A DNA stretch of 64,000 nt, taken from assembly GCF_900187405.1 (NCBI RefSeq), contig NZ_LT896716.1:744001-808000 (forward strand), given 5' to 3'. The stretch's first letter is position 1. Each line of letters opens with the position of its first letter. Position numbers and translations under genes: made by a program. Shown piece by piece: positions 52,256-63,002 of this stretch. The notes under the pieces are model-generated. The model did not search any database. It saw nothing but the letters and a program-made list of their open reading frames with translations, and was not told the origin of the DNA. Origin of the DNA: Geobacter sp. DSM 9736 (GTDB taxonomy: Bacteria; Desulfobacterota; Desulfuromonadia; Geobacterales; Geobacteraceae).

Positions 52256-54166
52256 ATGAGTGAAATCACGATAACGCTGCCGGATGGTTCATCCAGGACG
52301 CTGCCAGAGGGCGCAACCATCTTTGACGCCGCCGCATCCATAGGCGCCGGGCTTGCCAAGGCTGCCATCGCCGGAAAGGTGGATGGCCAACTGGTAGACG
52401 TAGCTGCTGTGGTGCCGGACCGTGCAAAGGTCGAGATAATAACGGAGAAAAGCCCGGAGGCACTCGAGATCATCCGCCACTCCACTTCACACCTCATGGC
52501 CCAGGCGGTCAAAGAGCTTTTTCCTGACGCGAAAGTGACTATCGGTCCTGCTATTGAAACCGGCTTCTACTACGACTTCGACGTCCAAAAGCCCTTTTCC
52601 CCTGAAGATCTTGAAAAAATTGAACGAAAGATGGCCGAACTTGCAAGCGCAAACCTTAAGATAGAACGCCAGGTTCTTTCGAAGGCGGAAGCGCTCGAGC
52701 TTTTTGGCCGGATGGGGGAAATCTACAAGGTTGAACTGATCGAAGATCTGCCTGCTGAGACAGTGTCGGTGTATCGTCAGGGCAGCTTTGTCGATCTCTG
52801 TCGAGGTCCCCATCTTCCCTCCACGTCGTGGTGCAAGGCTTTCAAGGTAACATCCATAGCCGGAGCGTACTGGCGTGGCGACGAAAAACGGAAAATGCTC
52901 CAGCGGGTCTACGGCACTGCGTTCATTGATAAAAAAGAGCTTGATGCATATCTGATGAGGCTTGAGGAGGCAAAGCGTCGCGACCATAGAAAGCTGGGGC
53001 GCGAACTGGACCTCTTTTCCTTTTCTGACGAAGTGGGCGCAGGACTCGTAATCTGGCATCCCAAGGGGGCCATGCTGCGAACCGTCCTCGAGGATTTCGA
53101 AAGAAAGGAGCATTTCCGGCGGGGATACGATATTGTTCTGGGCCCCCAGATTCTGAAAACAGAGCTGTGGCAGCGGTCCGGGCATTACGAAAACTACCGC
53201 GAAAACATGTATTTTACCGAGGTGGATGAGCAGAGCTACGGTGTGAAGCCTATGAACTGCCTCTCCCACATGATGATATACAAGTCCCAGCTCCGCAGTT
53301 ATCGCGACCTGCCCCTGCGTTTCTTCGAGCTTGGGACTGTTCATCGGCACGAGAGGGCCGGAGTGCTTCATGGACTCCTTCGTGTCCGCGGTTTTACCCA
53401 GGATGATGCACACATCCTCTGCACACCGGAGCAGCTCGATGAAGAAATCAAGGGAGTCATATCATTTGTTAATGATGTGATGGGCATTTTCGGCTTCGAG
53501 TATGAGATGGAACTTTCCACCCGTCCGGAGAAATCCATAGGCTCCGATGAGGATTGGGAGCGAGCGACGAACGCTCTCCTGGGTGCGCTACGTGATACCG
53601 GTCGACCCTTCGAGATCAATGAAGGGGATGGTGCTTTCTACGGGCCGAAGATAGATATCAAGCTGCGCGACGCTCTTGACAGGAGATGGCAGTGTGCTAC
53701 AATCCAGTGCGATTTTACCCTGCCGGAGCGCTTTGATCTTACCTATATAGACGCTGGGGGTGAAAAAAAGCGCCCGGTCATGGTGCATCGGGTTATTCTC
53801 GGTGCCATTGAACGGTTCATCGGTGTCCTTATCGAGCACTACGCCGGAAGTTTCCCCGTTTGGCTTTCTCCTGTGCAGGCGATAGTGCTGACAGTAACGG
53901 ATGCTCAGCAGCCCTTCGCGGAAGAGGTGTTTCAGCAGTTGCGCCAACTTGGAATCAGGGTTCAGAAGGATTTTCGAAATGAAAAGCTAGGATTCAAGAT
54001 TCGGGAAGCCCAGTTGCAGAAAATCCCGTACATGCTTGTAATCGGAAACCAGGAAGTGGAATCTGCCACTGTAACCCCGAGGCAGCGGGATGGACAGAAC
54101 CTTCCTGCAATGAAGATTGATCAGTTCTGTGAACATATAGAGAAGGAAGTCCGAAGTTTTCATTAG
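52256..54166 (+). CDS. thrS: Threonyl-tRNA synthetase
   Basis: A 636-residue class II synthetase charging tRNA-Thr. The domains are an N-terminal TGS-type domain (1-60), the editing domain with [11 protein letters not shown] (about 80-95), the catalytic core with the zinc Cys in MNCLSHM, motif 2 [15 protein letters not shown], and the C-terminal anticodon-binding domain. It begins the conserved cluster thrS-infC-rpmI-rplT-pheS-pheT. A hairpin precedes the start. Confidence 0.97.
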   Translation: MSEITITLPDGSSRTLPEGATIFDAAASIGAGLAKAAIAGKVDGQLVDVAAVVPDRAKVEIITEKSPEALEIIRHSTSHLMAQAVKELFPDAKVTIGPAIETGFYYDFDVQKPFSPEDLEKIERKMAELASANLKIERQVLSKAEALELFGRMGEIYKVELIEDLPAETVSVYRQGSFVDLCRGPHLPSTSWCKAFKVTSIAGAYWRGDEKRKMLQRVYGTAFIDKKELDAYLMRLEEAKRRDHRKLGRELDLFSFSDEVGAGLVIWHPKGAMLRTVLEDFERKEHFRRGYDIVLGPQILKTELWQRSGHYENYRENMYFTEVDEQSYGVKPMNCLSHMMIYKSQLRSYRDLPLRFFELGTVHRHERAGVLHGLLRVRGFTQDDAHILCTPEQLDEEIKGVISFVNDVMGIFGFEYEMELSTRPEKSIGSDEDWERATNALLGALRDTGRPFEINEGDGAFYGPKIDIKLRDALDRRWQCATIQCDFTLPERFDLTYIDAGGEKKRPVMVHRVILGAIERFIGVLIEHYAGSFPVWLSPVQAIVLTVTDAQQPFAEEVFQQLRQLGIRVQKDFRNEKLGFKIREAQLQKIPYMLVIGNQEVESATVTPRQRDGQNLPAMKIDQFCEHIEKEVRSFH

Positions 54167-54177
54167 GAGGTGGCACC

Positions 54178-54693
54178 ATAGCTAAACCTACAGTTAACAT
54201 CAATCAGGCAATCCGAGCACGGGAAGTTCGAGTCATCGGTGCCGACAGCGAACAATTGGGGATTCTTCCCATCGGGGAGGCGCTGTCACTGGCCGAGAGC
54301 CAACAGCTGGATCTTGTTGAGGTGTCGCCGACTGCCGTTCCTCCGGTTTGCCGAATCATGGACTTCGGGAAATACAAGTATCAGCAGAGTAAAAAGCTTC
54401 AAGAGGCAAAAAAGAAGCAGGTGCAGGTACAACTTAAGGAAGTCAAGCTTCGTCCGAAAACAGACGAGCATGACCTTCAGTTCAAGATAAAGCATGTCCG
54501 CCGATTCCTGGAGGAAGGGAATAAAGCAAAAATAACCCTCGTATTCCGCGGGAGGGAGATTACCCACATGAACCTGGGGCAGAAGGCCCTTGACAGGTTT
54601 ACCGAGGAATTGCAGGATATTGCGGTAGTCGAAGTAAAGCCTAAAATGGAAGGGCGCAGCATGTTCATGATTGTCGCCCCGAAAAAATCATAG
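54178..54693 (+). CDS. infC: Translation initiation factor IF-3, AUA start
   Basis: A 171-residue IF-3 that binds the 30S subunit and checks initiator codons. No ATG, GTG or TTG is placed correctly: the conserved N-terminal sequence [13 protein letters not shown] follows ATA 54178, which has AGGAGG 7 nt upstream. Rare AUU or AUA starts in infC are known and let IF-3 limit its own synthesis by rejecting poor codons. The first ATG (54256) would delete 26 conserved residues. It lies 11 bp after thrS. Confidence 0.95.
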   Translation: MAKPTVNINQAIRAREVRVIGADSEQLGILPIGEALSLAESQQLDLVEVSPTAVPPVCRIMDFGKYKYQQSKKLQEAKKKQVQVQLKEVKLRPKTDEHDLQFKIKHVRRFLEEGNKAKITLVFRGREITHMNLGQKALDRFTEELQDIAVVEVKPKMEGRSMFMIVAPKKS

Positions 54694-54713
54694 AGACTGC
54701 AGAGGAGAACAGA

Positions 54714-54911
54714 ATGCCTAAGCTCAAGACCAACAGGGGCGCTGCCAAACGGTTCAAGAGGACCGGTTCCGGTAAGATCAAACGCAGCCATGCATTTACA
54801 AGTCATATCCTGACTTCTAAGACCCGGAAGAACAAGCGGAACCTTCGCAAGGGAGCGATTGTTGAAGCTGTAGATCACAAGAATGTCGCACGTCTGATTC
54901 CCTATCTGTAG
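54714..54911 (+). CDS. rpmI: Ribosomal protein bL35
   Basis: A 65-residue, very basic protein of the 50S subunit. The typical start [15 protein letters not shown] and the [16 protein letters not shown] core are present. It follows infC by 20 bp in the usual order. Confidence 0.98.
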   Translation: MPKLKTNRGAAKRFKRTGSGKIKRSHAFTSHILTSKTRKNKRNLRKGAIVEAVDHKNVARLIPYL

Positions 54912-54984
54912 AATACAGTGTCCGTGAACCGTGAGGAAACGTCTCCCCTTGCGGATCCGGCAAAATTCACTAAAGGAGTAGTAA

Positions 54985-55338
54985 ATGCCAAGAGTAAAAC
55001 GTGGATTCAAAGCGAGACAGCGAAGAAACAAGGTCCTGAAACTTGCAAAAGGTTACCGGGGTGCTCGTTCGAAGCTTTTCAGAAGCGCTACTGAAGCTGT
55101 TGATCGCGCCCTTAATTATGCGTTCAGAGACCGTCGAGTTAAAAAACGCGATTTCCGTTCTCTATGGATTACCCGCATAAATGCTGCCTCTCGGCAGAAC
55201 GGGCTTTCCTACAGCAAGCTCATCCATGGGCTCAAATCTGCAAATGTACAGATAGACCGTAAAGTACTTGCTGATCTTGCGGTTTCGGATCCACGAGGAT
55301 TCGCGGAAATCGCCGTACTTGCCAAGGCGAAGATCTAA
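54985..55338 (+). CDS. rplT: Ribosomal protein bL20
   Basis: A 117-residue 50S assembly protein starting [30 protein letters not shown]20 often represses the infC-rpmI-rplT mRNA in other bacteria; whether it does so here was not tested. A terminator hairpin follows before pheS. Confidence 0.98.
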   Translation: MPRVKRGFKARQRRNKVLKLAKGYRGARSKLFRSATEAVDRALNYAFRDRRVKKRDFRSLWITRINAASRQNGLSYSKLIHGLKSANVQIDRKVLADLAVSDPRGFAEIAVLAKAKI

Positions 55339-55360
55339 CACTCTATCTACTGGTGGACAT

Positions 55361-55393
55361 AAGGAAATGGGCTTGGGCTCATTTCCTTTTTTT
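55361..55393 (+). terminator. Terminator/attenuator between rplT and pheS
   Basis: AAGGAAATG / CATTTCCTT with a 10-nt GC loop is followed by seven T. It lies directly before pheS and could be a partial read-through terminator. Confidence 0.85.
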
Positions 55394-55412
55394 ATCGGAA
55401 AAAGGTTTGATA

Positions 55413-56429
55413 ATGAGAGAGAAACTCGAGGCGCTTCTCGAAGCTGCAGTGTCAGAAATTCAGAAGGCGACGAGCGAAGATGCCCTTCAGGAACTGCGGG
55501 TTAAATATCTCGGGAAAAAGGGAGAGCTCACCACCATCATGAAAAGTATTGGTGCGCTCTCGCCTGACGATCGTCCTGCCATGGGACAGGTCGTCAACTC
55601 TGTAAGGGACCGGCTTGAGGAGCAGCTTCAGCTTAATCTCGGCATCGTTCGGGAATCGCAGAAGGCGGCAAGGCTGCGTGAGGAGCGAATCGACATAACT
55701 TTGCCCGGGCGCCGCAGGCCTATGGGGAGCAAGCACCCGGTAACTCTCATAATCGAGGAGATATCCGAAATATTTGCAGGGCTGGGATTTCAGGTGGCGG
55801 AAGGGCCGGAAATCGAGCTTGATTATTACAACTTCGAAGCTCTGAATTTCCCTAAAGACCATCCCGCACGTGATATGCAGGATACTTTCTTTGTTGATGA
55901 AAAGCGCCTGCTTCGCACGCACACTTCTCCGGTACAGATCAGGACGATGCTGAAGCATGCTCCTCCGGTACGGATCATAGCACCGGGGACAGTTTATAGA
56001 TGCGACTCTGACGCTACGCATTCTCCTATGTTTCATCAGATCGAAGGGCTCATGGTTGACAAGGGTATTACCTTCGGCGACCTCAAAGGCATCCTTACTA
56101 TTTTCATAAATCAGCTTTTCGGAAGCGGGACGGGAGTGCGGCTGCGTCCCAGTTTCTTCCCTTTTACTGAGCCGAGCGCGGAAGTCGATATCGCTTGCGT
56201 GATATGTAAGGGAAAAGGGTGCCGGGTGTGCAAGAACTCGGGCTGGCTGGAAATTCTGGGAGCCGGCATGGTGGACCCCGAGGTGTTCAGGCATGTTAAG
56301 TATGATTCTGAAGCGGTGTCGGGTTTTGCATTCGGAATGGGAATCGAAAGAATAGCAATGCTCAAGTTTGGAATCAGCGACATGCGATTGCTCTTCGAAA
56401 ACGACATCCGGTTCCTGTCCCAGTTCTGA
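55413..56429 (+). CDS. pheS: Phenylalanyl-tRNA synthetase alpha subunit
   Basis: A 338-residue catalytic subunit of the alpha2-beta2 enzyme. The N-terminal coiled coil, GSKHPVTL near residue 90, motif 2 (THTSPVQIRTM, FHQIEGLMVDKG) and motif 3 (FAFGMGIERIAMLKFG) are seen. ATG 55413 has AAAGG upstream; the longer frame to 55353 runs through the terminator. It pairs with pheT 56 bp downstream. Confidence 0.97.
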   Translation: MREKLEALLEAAVSEIQKATSEDALQELRVKYLGKKGELTTIMKSIGALSPDDRPAMGQVVNSVRDRLEEQLQLNLGIVRESQKAARLREERIDITLPGRRRPMGSKHPVTLIIEEISEIFAGLGFQVAEGPEIELDYYNFEALNFPKDHPARDMQDTFFVDEKRLLRTHTSPVQIRTMLKHAPPVRIIAPGTVYRCDSDATHSPMFHQIEGLMVDKGITFGDLKGILTIFINQLFGSGTGVRLRPSFFPFTEPSAEVDIACVICKGKGCRVCKNSGWLEILGAGMVDPEVFRHVKYDSEAVSGFAFGMGIERIAMLKFGISDMRLLFENDIRFLSQF

Positions 56430-56485
56430 TTGCGATCTTTTGTATTGCTTTAGGAATATGACTATAACTCCATGAAAGTGCGAAT

Positions 56486-58891
56486 ATGATCGTTAGCTAT
56501 AATTGGTTGAAGGAATTTGTCGAGTTCGATCTCCCCCCCGAGGAGTTGGCACATTTGCTGACTATGCTTGGGCTCGAGGTCGAGGGGATGGAGCGCCGTT
56601 TCGGCGATCTAGACAACGTAGTCGTCGCACAGGTTATCGATAAGCAGCAGCACCCCAACGCCGACAAGCTTTCCCTTTGCAAGGTGGACAATGGCGCAGA
56701 GATACTCGGCATAGTCTGCGGTGCTCAGAATTTCAAGGCGGGAGACAAGGTCGCCCTGGCGCAGATCGGAGCAGTTCTGCCCGGGGATTTTCGCATCAAA
56801 AAATCGAAGATCCGTGGAGAAGAGTCGAGTGGTATGCTCTGCTCGGAGAAAGAGTTGGGCCTGGCAGAGGACTCGGCTGGCATCATGATCCTTCCCCAGG
56901 ATCTCCAGTTGGGCACCCCTGTTTTTGATGCTCTCGGATTAAAGGATACCATTTTTGAGGTCGGACTAACGCCAAACCGTGCGGATTGCCTTAGCGTCGT
57001 GGGGATCGCCCGTGAAGTAGCTGCAAAGTTAGGGAAACGCATTTCGTATCCCGTCCAGAAAGTTGTGGAGAGCGGCGCACCCATTGATACCGTTGCCTCG
57101 GTGACAGTTGAAGATCCTCATGGCTGCCCACGATACACAGCGCGCTACATTTCAGGTTGCACAATCGGTCCTTCCCCCCAGTGGCTGGTAAACCGGTTGC
57201 AAGCGGTAGGTATGCGCTCCATCAATAATGTGGTCGATGTGACGAATTACGTACTCCTTGAGTATGGGCACCCGCTCCATGCATTCGATTTCGATCTTCT
57301 CACCGCGCGAAAGATCGTCGTAAAACGAGCATCTGACCAAGACAAATTCACTACCCTCGATGGACAGGAACGCGTCCTTATCTCCACCGACCTTACGATC
57401 TGCGACGGGGAAAAGGCTGTTGCACTAGCGGGAATAATGGGGGGAGGGAATTCCGAGATCCGTGATGTGACGCGTAATATTCTGCTTGAAAGCGCATATT
57501 TTGCTCCTTCCGGTATCCGGCGCACTAGCAAGCGCCTGGGCCTTCATACAGAGTCCTCCCACCGTTTCGAGCGCGGCACCGACATAAACATTCTGACGAG
57601 GGCGCTTGACCGCGCTGCCTCTCTCATTGCAGAACTGGCTTCCGGTAGTGTTGCTACTGGAGTCATAGATGTGTATCCTCAGCCTGTCGAGCAACGAAAA
57701 ATCACCCTTAACTGCAGCAAAGTCAACAAATTGCTCGGCCTTGATCTTTCCGAACAGGAGATAGTTCACTTTCTTGAAAGGCTCGAATTCAAGGCCAAGC
57801 AGATCGAACGGGGTGTGTACGAGATCGTTATTCCGACCTTCCGGGTGGATATCGAGCGGGAAATAGATCTGATAGAGGAGGTAGCACGACTTAACGGCTA
57901 CGAACGGATCCCTGTCACTATGCCGCTTGCACGAGTCTTTTCTGATCGCCCCCCCCGACATCAGCGTCTGGAAACCCAGATACGAAGTCTCTTGGTTGAT
58001 CAAGGATTCAACGAAGTCATTAACTTCAGTTTCGTATCACCCTCTGCATTGGAAAAGCTGCTGCCGGAGGCTGATGTCGCCCCTCCTGTCCCCATCAAGC
58101 TTCTTAATCCCCTGGCAGAAGAGCAGTCGGTTATGCGTACAACGCTTATTTCCGGACTGCTCGAGACAGTAAAGCGAAACTTGAACTTCAGAACCATGAC
58201 CCTTCGGATCTTCGAGCTTCGTCGTATATACCTTGCTCATCCCGAACGGGAACTGCCCGAAGAACCAATGATGCTCGGTGCTGTTATGGTGGGGCGGCGC
58301 AATCCCGAAGGGTGGAATCAGGGGAAAGAAGAGGTTGATTTTTACGATGCCAAGGGTGTGGCTGAGCATTTGCTCGCTTCTCTCAGAATACGGCAGCCTC
58401 TCTTCTCCACGAGCGACCTGCCGCCATATTTTCACCCGGGCAAATCATGCCGGATTTTCAGCGGGACTGAGGCTGTCGGTTCTGTCGGGGAGCTGCATCC
58501 GACTGTTTCGGAGAACTTCGGGATCGATAAGCAGATATTTTACATCGAATTTAACTTCGAGAAGCTGTTATCTCACGTTGATGCCGTGCCAACCATTGTG
58601 CCGCCTCCACGTTTCCCTGATACTTTCCGTGACGTGGCTCTCCTTCTTGACGAGGAGCTTCCTGCGCAGGATGTTGTTGGATATCTGCAGGCTCTGAACG
58701 TTCCGGAACTGGAAGGCATCGATATTTTTGATTTTTACAAAGGAGAGCATGTTCCCGAGGGCAAGAAGAGCATAGCTATCAGGATTCGCTACCGTTCTGC
58801 CGATAGGACACTGACTGATGACGAAGTAAACCCTATTCACCAGCGTCTGGTTGAAAAAATGGTAAAGAATCTAAAAGCATCCATTCGATAA
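56486..58891 (+). CDS. pheT: Phenylalanyl-tRNA synthetase beta subunit
   Basis: An 801-residue subunit carrying the EMAP/tRNA-binding-like domain (about 40-150, with GMLCSEKELGL), the B3/B4 editing domain, B5 and the C-terminal ferredoxin-fold anticodon domain (PRFPDTFRDVALL). It needs PheS to charge tRNA-Phe. Start ATG 56486; no strong ribosome site is seen. Confidence 0.97.
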   Translation: MIVSYNWLKEFVEFDLPPEELAHLLTMLGLEVEGMERRFGDLDNVVVAQVIDKQQHPNADKLSLCKVDNGAEILGIVCGAQNFKAGDKVALAQIGAVLPGDFRIKKSKIRGEESSGMLCSEKELGLAEDSAGIMILPQDLQLGTPVFDALGLKDTIFEVGLTPNRADCLSVVGIAREVAAKLGKRISYPVQKVVESGAPIDTVASVTVEDPHGCPRYTARYISGCTIGPSPQWLVNRLQAVGMRSINNVVDVTNYVLLEYGHPLHAFDFDLLTARKIVVKRASDQDKFTTLDGQERVLISTDLTICDGEKAVALAGIMGGGNSEIRDVTRNILLESAYFAPSGIRRTSKRLGLHTESSHRFERGTDINILTRALDRAASLIAELASGSVATGVIDVYPQPVEQRKITLNCSKVNKLLGLDLSEQEIVHFLERLEFKAKQIERGVYEIVIPTFRVDIEREIDLIEEVARLNGYERIPVTMPLARVFSDRPPRHQRLETQIRSLLVDQGFNEVINFSFVSPSALEKLLPEADVAPPVPIKLLNPLAEEQSVMRTTLISGLLETVKRNLNFRTMTLRIFELRRIYLAHPERELPEEPMMLGAVMVGRRNPEGWNQGKEEVDFYDAKGVAEHLLASLRIRQPLFSTSDLPPYFHPGKSCRIFSGTEAVGSVGELHPTVSENFGIDKQIFYIEFNFEKLLSHVDAVPTIVPPPRFPDTFRDVALLLDEELPAQDVVGYLQALNVPELEGIDIFDFYKGEHVPEGKKSIAIRIRYRSADRTLTDDEVNPIHQRLVEKMVKNLKASIR

Positions 58892-58986
58892 AAATTGGTT
58901 GATTATCTTCTGACCCTATGTTATAAACCAAACGCGTTGCGCCGAGCCTGTTAATATAACCGAAACTTCAGTGTATTGAGGTAGTT

Positions 58987-59262
58987 ATGACCAAAGCTGA
59001 CATTGTTGAAAAGATATATGAAAAAGTAGGATTTTCTAAAAAAGAATCGGCTGAACTGGTCGAGCTCGTGTTCGATATTCTGAAAGCGACCCTTGAACAG
59101 GGTGATAAGATTAAAATCGCTGGGTTTGGAAATTTTGTAGTAAAAGAGAAAGCCGACCGCCGGGGCAGGAATCCACAAACAGGCGAAGAGATAGTCATAA
59201 CTGCCAGGAAAGTACTCACCTTCAAGCCAAGTCAGGTACTTAAAGCCTCTATTAACAGCTGA
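58987..59262 (+). CDS. ihfA: Integration host factor alpha subunit
   Basis: A 91-residue HU/IHF-fold DNA-bending protein: MTKADIVEKIYEKVGFSKKES and the beta-arm loop RRGRNPQTGEEI. The alpha assignment rests on its place after pheT, the usual location. IHF helps sigma-54 activators contact their promoters. The ribosome site is GAGG. Confidence 0.95.
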   Translation: MTKADIVEKIYEKVGFSKKESAELVELVFDILKATLEQGDKIKIAGFGNFVVKEKADRRGRNPQTGEEIVITARKVLTFKPSQVLKASINS

Positions 59263-59286
59263 ACAATCTTCATCTGAGGTTGCACA

Positions 59287-59619
59287 ATGGCAATCGGTAT
59301 TCCCGATAAGCTTTTTTTTAAAATCGGGGAGGTAGCCGAACTGGCTTCGTTGCGACCGTCGGTTCTTCGTTTCTGGGAATCCGAATTCCCAGCCTTGAAG
59401 CCGAACAAGAGCAGGACCGGGCAACGGCTTTACTCACGGAAGGATGTCGAAACTGTATTGGAAATCAAACGCCTTCTCTACGTGGAAAAGCTTACGATCG
59501 AAGGTGCCCGGAAGCATCTGATGTCAAAAAAGAAAGCAGAACCTCAGGACGCACATCGTGTGCATGCTATAATCAGTGAAGTCCGGCAAGATCTTCTGAG
59601 TTTTCGGGATCTGCTATAA
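59287..59619 (+). CDS. MerR-family transcriptional regulator
   Basis: A 110-residue MerR-type regulator: FKIGEVAELASLRPSVLRFWESEFPALKP and the wing QRLYSRKDVETV. There is no Cys metal site, so it probably does not sense a metal. It follows ihfA by 24 bp, a conserved gene order in this group. The ligand is unknown. Confidence 0.9.
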   Translation: MAIGIPDKLFFKIGEVAELASLRPSVLRFWESEFPALKPNKSRTGQRLYSRKDVETVLEIKRLLYVEKLTIEGARKHLMSKKKAEPQDAHRVHAIISEVRQDLLSFRDLL

Positions 59620-59630
59620 ACTATGAATAA

Positions 59631-59707
59631 CGGGGCGTAGCGCAGCCTGGTAGCGCACTAGACTGGGGGTCTAGTGGTCGCTGGTTCGAATCCAGTCGCC
59701 CCGACCA
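59631..59707 (+). tRNA. tRNA-Pro (GGG)
   Basis: A 77-nt cloverleaf with acceptor CGGGGCG / CGCCCCG, discriminator A and encoded CCA. The anticodon loop CTGGGGG gives GGG. It starts 11 bp after the MerR gene and is probably cotranscribed. Confidence 0.98.
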
Positions 59708-59712
59708 TCTTC

Positions 59713-59747
59713 AAAAAGGTTTACAGGTCCTCTGTAAACCTTTTTTT
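59713..59747 (+). terminator. Terminator after tRNA-Pro
   Basis: A perfect 14-bp stem AAAAAGGTTTACAG / CTGTAAACCTTTTT with a 5-nt loop and a T run. Confidence 0.97.
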
Positions 59748-59842
59748 ATAACTTCGCCCCTGTTTTCCTATCTGCTTGCATCTCCGATTCGACCATTATC
59801 CATTACTCCTCTATGCATATTACTATTATCCAGCGGGGGGAT

Positions 59843-60589
59843 ATGAAAATTCTGATTACCAACGATGACGGAATTCTTTCTCCTGGAATACAGACACTCG
59901 CCGCAGTTTTGCGTGAAATCGGTGACGTAGCGGTCGTTGCCCCTGACCGGGAGCGAAGTGCCGTAAGCCATGCACTCACACTGCATCAGCCATTGAGGGC
60001 GACACGTTTGGCCGAAAACACATTTGCCGTAGACGGGACTCCCACCGATTGTGTCAATCTCGGCATTCATCAGCTTCTCACTTTTCGCCCAGACATTATA
60101 GTTTCCGGCATAAATCGCGGCGCCAACTTGGGTGACGACATTTCCTATTCAGGTACAGTTTCAGCTGCCATGGAAGCGACTCTAATGGGAATTCCCGCCT
60201 TTGCCATTTCACTGGCCTCCATTGCCGAAGATGCAAATTATGATGCAGCTGCAGCAGTTGCATTGAAGCTTGTACATGTTATCCTTGATAAAGGCTTGCC
60301 TCCAGATACATTTCTCAATGTCAATGTCCCTGATCTGCCGGCTACTGCGCTTCTCCCTCCTGTCGTGACTACTCAGGGGAAGCGTCGCTACGAAGGGATG
60401 ATCATCAATAAAGTTGACCCCAGGGGACGAAACTACTATTGGATAGGCAGTGTAGGGATGGACTTTCTCGACATCGACGGTAGCGATTACAGCGCCGTCT
60501 CCCGTGGCCACGTTTCCATTACGCCGCTTCATCTCGATTTGACAAATTACAAGGCCCTGAATGTGCTGAAGAAGTGGCAGTGGCTCTGA
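59843..60589 (+). CDS. surE: 5'/3'-nucleotidase SurE
   Basis: A 248-residue survival protein that removes phosphate from nucleoside monophosphates. The metal site ILITNDDG is at the N terminus, with VSGINRGANLGDDISYSGTVSA in the core. ATG 59843 has GGGGGG upstream; an upstream ATG at 59813 lacks support. The cluster surE-pcm-rpoS is conserved. Confidence 0.97.
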   Translation: MKILITNDDGILSPGIQTLAAVLREIGDVAVVAPDRERSAVSHALTLHQPLRATRLAENTFAVDGTPTDCVNLGIHQLLTFRPDIIVSGINRGANLGDDISYSGTVSAAMEATLMGIPAFAISLASIAEDANYDAAAAVALKLVHVILDKGLPPDTFLNVNVPDLPATALLPPVVTTQGKRRYEGMIINKVDPRGRNYYWIGSVGMDFLDIDGSDYSAVSRGHVSITPLHLDLTNYKALNVLKKWQWL

Positions 60590-60654
60590 GACTGGACTTT
60601 TGTAGGCCTCTTTGTTATATTCCGGCGACTATTTTGTAAGGTCCCGGATACGAC

Positions 60655-61326
60655 ATGAATTACGATACTGCACGCAAGCGGATGATTGACTCTCAGATCA
60701 TTGGCGGAGGCATCACTGATCAACGTGTGATCGAGGCGCTTGGCAAGGTACCCCGTCATCTTTTTGTAGAAGAGGCGATGGCTGCCAGGGCCTACGGTGA
60801 TTCTTCCTTGCCGATAGGAGAAAAACAGACTATCTCGCAACCTTACATGGTTGCTTTAATGTCCCAGCTCCTCCTGCTCAAGGGGAAAGAGAAGGTGCTG
60901 GAATTAGGAACCGGCTCAGGATATCAGACAGCGGTTCTGGCAATGCTTTCAGCTCACGTTTACACCATAGAGCGGATACGTCCTCTGGCGCTGCGTGCTC
61001 GCAAGACGCTCGATCAACTCGGGCTGCTGAATGTTAACCTCAGAATAGGGGACGGTTCCATAGGATGGAATGACGAAGCCCCCTTTGATGCCATTCTCGT
61101 TACAGCGGGAGCCCCAGAAATTCCCACCACCCTGCTTGAGCAGCTTGACGTAGGAGGCAGGCTGGTAATTCCGATCGGTGAGCACCATTCCCAAATGCTT
61201 GTCAGAATCACCAAAGAGGGGGATGGCACGTTTCTGAGGGAAAACATCGGGGAGTGCAGGTTCGTGAAGCTGATCGGAAAACAGGGATGGAATGAAGAAG
61301 ACCGAGGTACCCTCAATACTAACTGA
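60655..61326 (+). CDS. pcm: Protein-L-isoaspartate O-methyltransferase
   Basis: A 223-residue repair enzyme using SAM to methylate isoaspartyl residues. The SAM site [16 protein letters not shown] and the substrate loop [15 protein letters not shown] are present. It lies between surE and rpoS. The start region has a modest ribosome site. Confidence 0.97.
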   Translation: MNYDTARKRMIDSQIIGGGITDQRVIEALGKVPRHLFVEEAMAARAYGDSSLPIGEKQTISQPYMVALMSQLLLLKGKEKVLELGTGSGYQTAVLAMLSAHVYTIERIRPLALRARKTLDQLGLLNVNLRIGDGSIGWNDEAPFDAILVTAGAPEIPTTLLEQLDVGGRLVIPIGEHHSQMLVRITKEGDGTFLRENIGECRFVKLIGKQGWNEEDRGTLNTN

Positions 61327-61343
61327 CTTCTCAAGGAGCCCTC

Positions 61344-62309
61344 ATGGATACTGAGGAACTGATCGAAGTGTTTGAAGAAGAAGGAACTCACGGACAGGCT
61401 GAAGAATTTGTAGAGCCAGAGCCGGAAGCGCTCCAATGTGAAGAAGAAATAGAAGAGGAAGAAGTAAAGGTACCGGAAGAGCATTTTGACGATGCCATAA
61501 AACTCTATCTGCGGGAAATCCAGAAGACGAAACTGCTGACTGCGGAAGAAGAGAAGGAACTGGCACGCCGTATAGCCAAAGGAGATAAGGCGGCGCGGGA
61601 CAAGATGGTTGAGTCAAACCTGCGACTCGTCGTCAAGATTGCCAAGCGTTACATAAACCGCGGTCTTCCCTTCCTCGACCTGATCGAAGAAGGGAATATG
61701 GGACTTATAAAGGCAGTAGAGCGGTTCAAGCTGTCAAAGGAATGCCGCTTCTCAACCTATGCAACCTGGTGGATCCGCCAGTCCATCGAACGCGCCCTTG
61801 TCAACCAGTCACGCACCATTCGCCTGCCTGTCCATGTCTCGGATGACATCAACAAGATGTTGCGCGTAACGAGAGAACTGATCCAGCGGATGAACAGGGA
61901 GCCTTCAGTTAAGGAAGTGGCTGCGGAAATGGATGCTACTCCCGTCTACGTGAGAAGGCTTATGGTTCTTTTAAAGAAGACCTACTCAATCGAGCGTCCC
62001 ATGGGGGAGAACAACGATTACTTCCTGATAGACACCATCGAAGACACATCTACCGTATCGCCTGCTGTACTTCTCGAGGATGTAAACAAGCACGAAATGG
62101 TCACCAAATGGTTCGAGACCCTTTCCGACAGCGAAAAGAAGATTCTGACACTCCGGTTCGGCCTTGACGACAAGGAGCCTCAGACTCTCGATACAATAGG
62201 CCGCAGCTTCGGCGTAACAAGGGAGAGGATACGGCAGATCGAGGCGAAGTCGCTAGAAAAGCTTCGTAAACTTGTGGAAACAACGGATGCAGCAAATGTT
62301 ATGAAATAG
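61344..62309 (+). CDS. rpoS: RNA polymerase sigma factor RpoS
   Basis: A 321-residue sigma-70-family stationary-phase factor. An acidic N terminus of about 40 residues is followed by region 1.2/2.1 [21 protein letters not shown], region 2 [17 protein letters not shown] and [16 protein letters not shown], region 3 and the region 4 [22 protein letters not shown]. In Geobacter, RpoS controls metal respiration and oxygen tolerance. It overlaps no neighbour and is 17 bp after pcm. Confidence 0.96.
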   Translation: MDTEELIEVFEEEGTHGQAEEFVEPEPEALQCEEEIEEEEVKVPEEHFDDAIKLYLREIQKTKLLTAEEEKELARRIAKGDKAARDKMVESNLRLVVKIAKRYINRGLPFLDLIEEGNMGLIKAVERFKLSKECRFSTYATWWIRQSIERALVNQSRTIRLPVHVSDDINKMLRVTRELIQRMNREPSVKEVAAEMDATPVYVRRLMVLLKKTYSIERPMGENNDYFLIDTIEDTSTVSPAVLLEDVNKHEMVTKWFETLSDSEKKILTLRFGLDDKEPQTLDTIGRSFGVTRERIRQIEAKSLEKLRKLVETTDAANVMK

Positions 62310-62317
62310 GAGGATCG

Positions 62318-62833
62318 ATGGAAGAGCTGAAGAAAATAATAAGGGATATACCGGATTTTCCCAAGAAAGGAATCATATTTAAGGACATAACGACTCTGCT
62401 GTCTGACGCAAAGTCGTACCAGCGGATGGTGGACCTGATCGCACACCGCTACGTCGGCGACAAAATTGATAAAGTTGTCGGTGTCGAGGCAAGGGGCTTC
62501 ATAATCGGAGCTGCGCTTGCCTATAAGCTCGGCGCAGGTATCGTCCTCGTGCGGAAACCGGGAAAACTTCCTGCCGAAACCTTCAAGAAGAGCTATGACC
62601 TTGAGTACGGCACTGACACGCTGGAAATCCATTGTGACTCCATAAAAAGAGGTGAGCGAGTCCTGATAGCGGACGATCTTTTGGCAACAGGGGGGACGAT
62701 GTCGGCAGTAGTCGACATGGTGAAGAGCATGGGTGGAGAAGTCGTCGAGTGCTGCTTCATGGCAGAACTTGAATTCCTAGATGGCAGAAGCAGGCTCCCC
62801 GAGAAAAAGGTATTTTCGTTGCTGAAATTCTGA
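62318..62833 (+). CDS. apt: Adenine phosphoribosyltransferase
   Basis: A 171-residue purine salvage enzyme making AMP from adenine and PRPP. The PRPP loop [16 protein letters not shown] and the start [21 protein letters not shown] are typical. It lies 8 bp after rpoS, so it is cotranscribed. Confidence 0.98.
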   Translation: MEELKKIIRDIPDFPKKGIIFKDITTLLSDAKSYQRMVDLIAHRYVGDKIDKVVGVEARGFIIGAALAYKLGAGIVLVRKPGKLPAETFKKSYDLEYGTDTLEIHCDSIKRGERVLIADDLLATGGTMSAVVDMVKSMGGEVVECCFMAELEFLDGRSRLPEKKVFSLLKF

Positions 62834-62858
62834 AATATGCTCTCGCAGGTGGAAACAC

Positions 62859-62887
62859 TTGCAATGAATCACCAACTGGAGTATAAA
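62859..62887 (+). promoter_or_regulatory. Promoter of the tRNA-Arg pair
   Basis: TTGCAA (62859-62864), a 17-bp spacer and TATAAA (62882-62887), 14 bp before the first tRNA. Confidence 0.7.
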
Positions 62888-62901
62888 AGCGATCTTGGTT
62901 T

Positions 62902-62978
62902 GTCCCCGTAGCTCAGCTGGATAGAGCACTTCCCTCCTAAGGAAGGGGTCGGACGTTCGAATCGTCTCGGGGACGCCA
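62902..62978 (+). tRNA. tRNA-Arg (CCT)
   Basis: A 77-nt cloverleaf, acceptor GTCCCCG / CGGGGAC, discriminator G and encoded CCA. The anticodon loop CTCCTAA gives CCT. Confidence 0.97.
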
Positions 62979-63002
62979 TCAATAAATCCGGCAATGGGAT
63001 AA

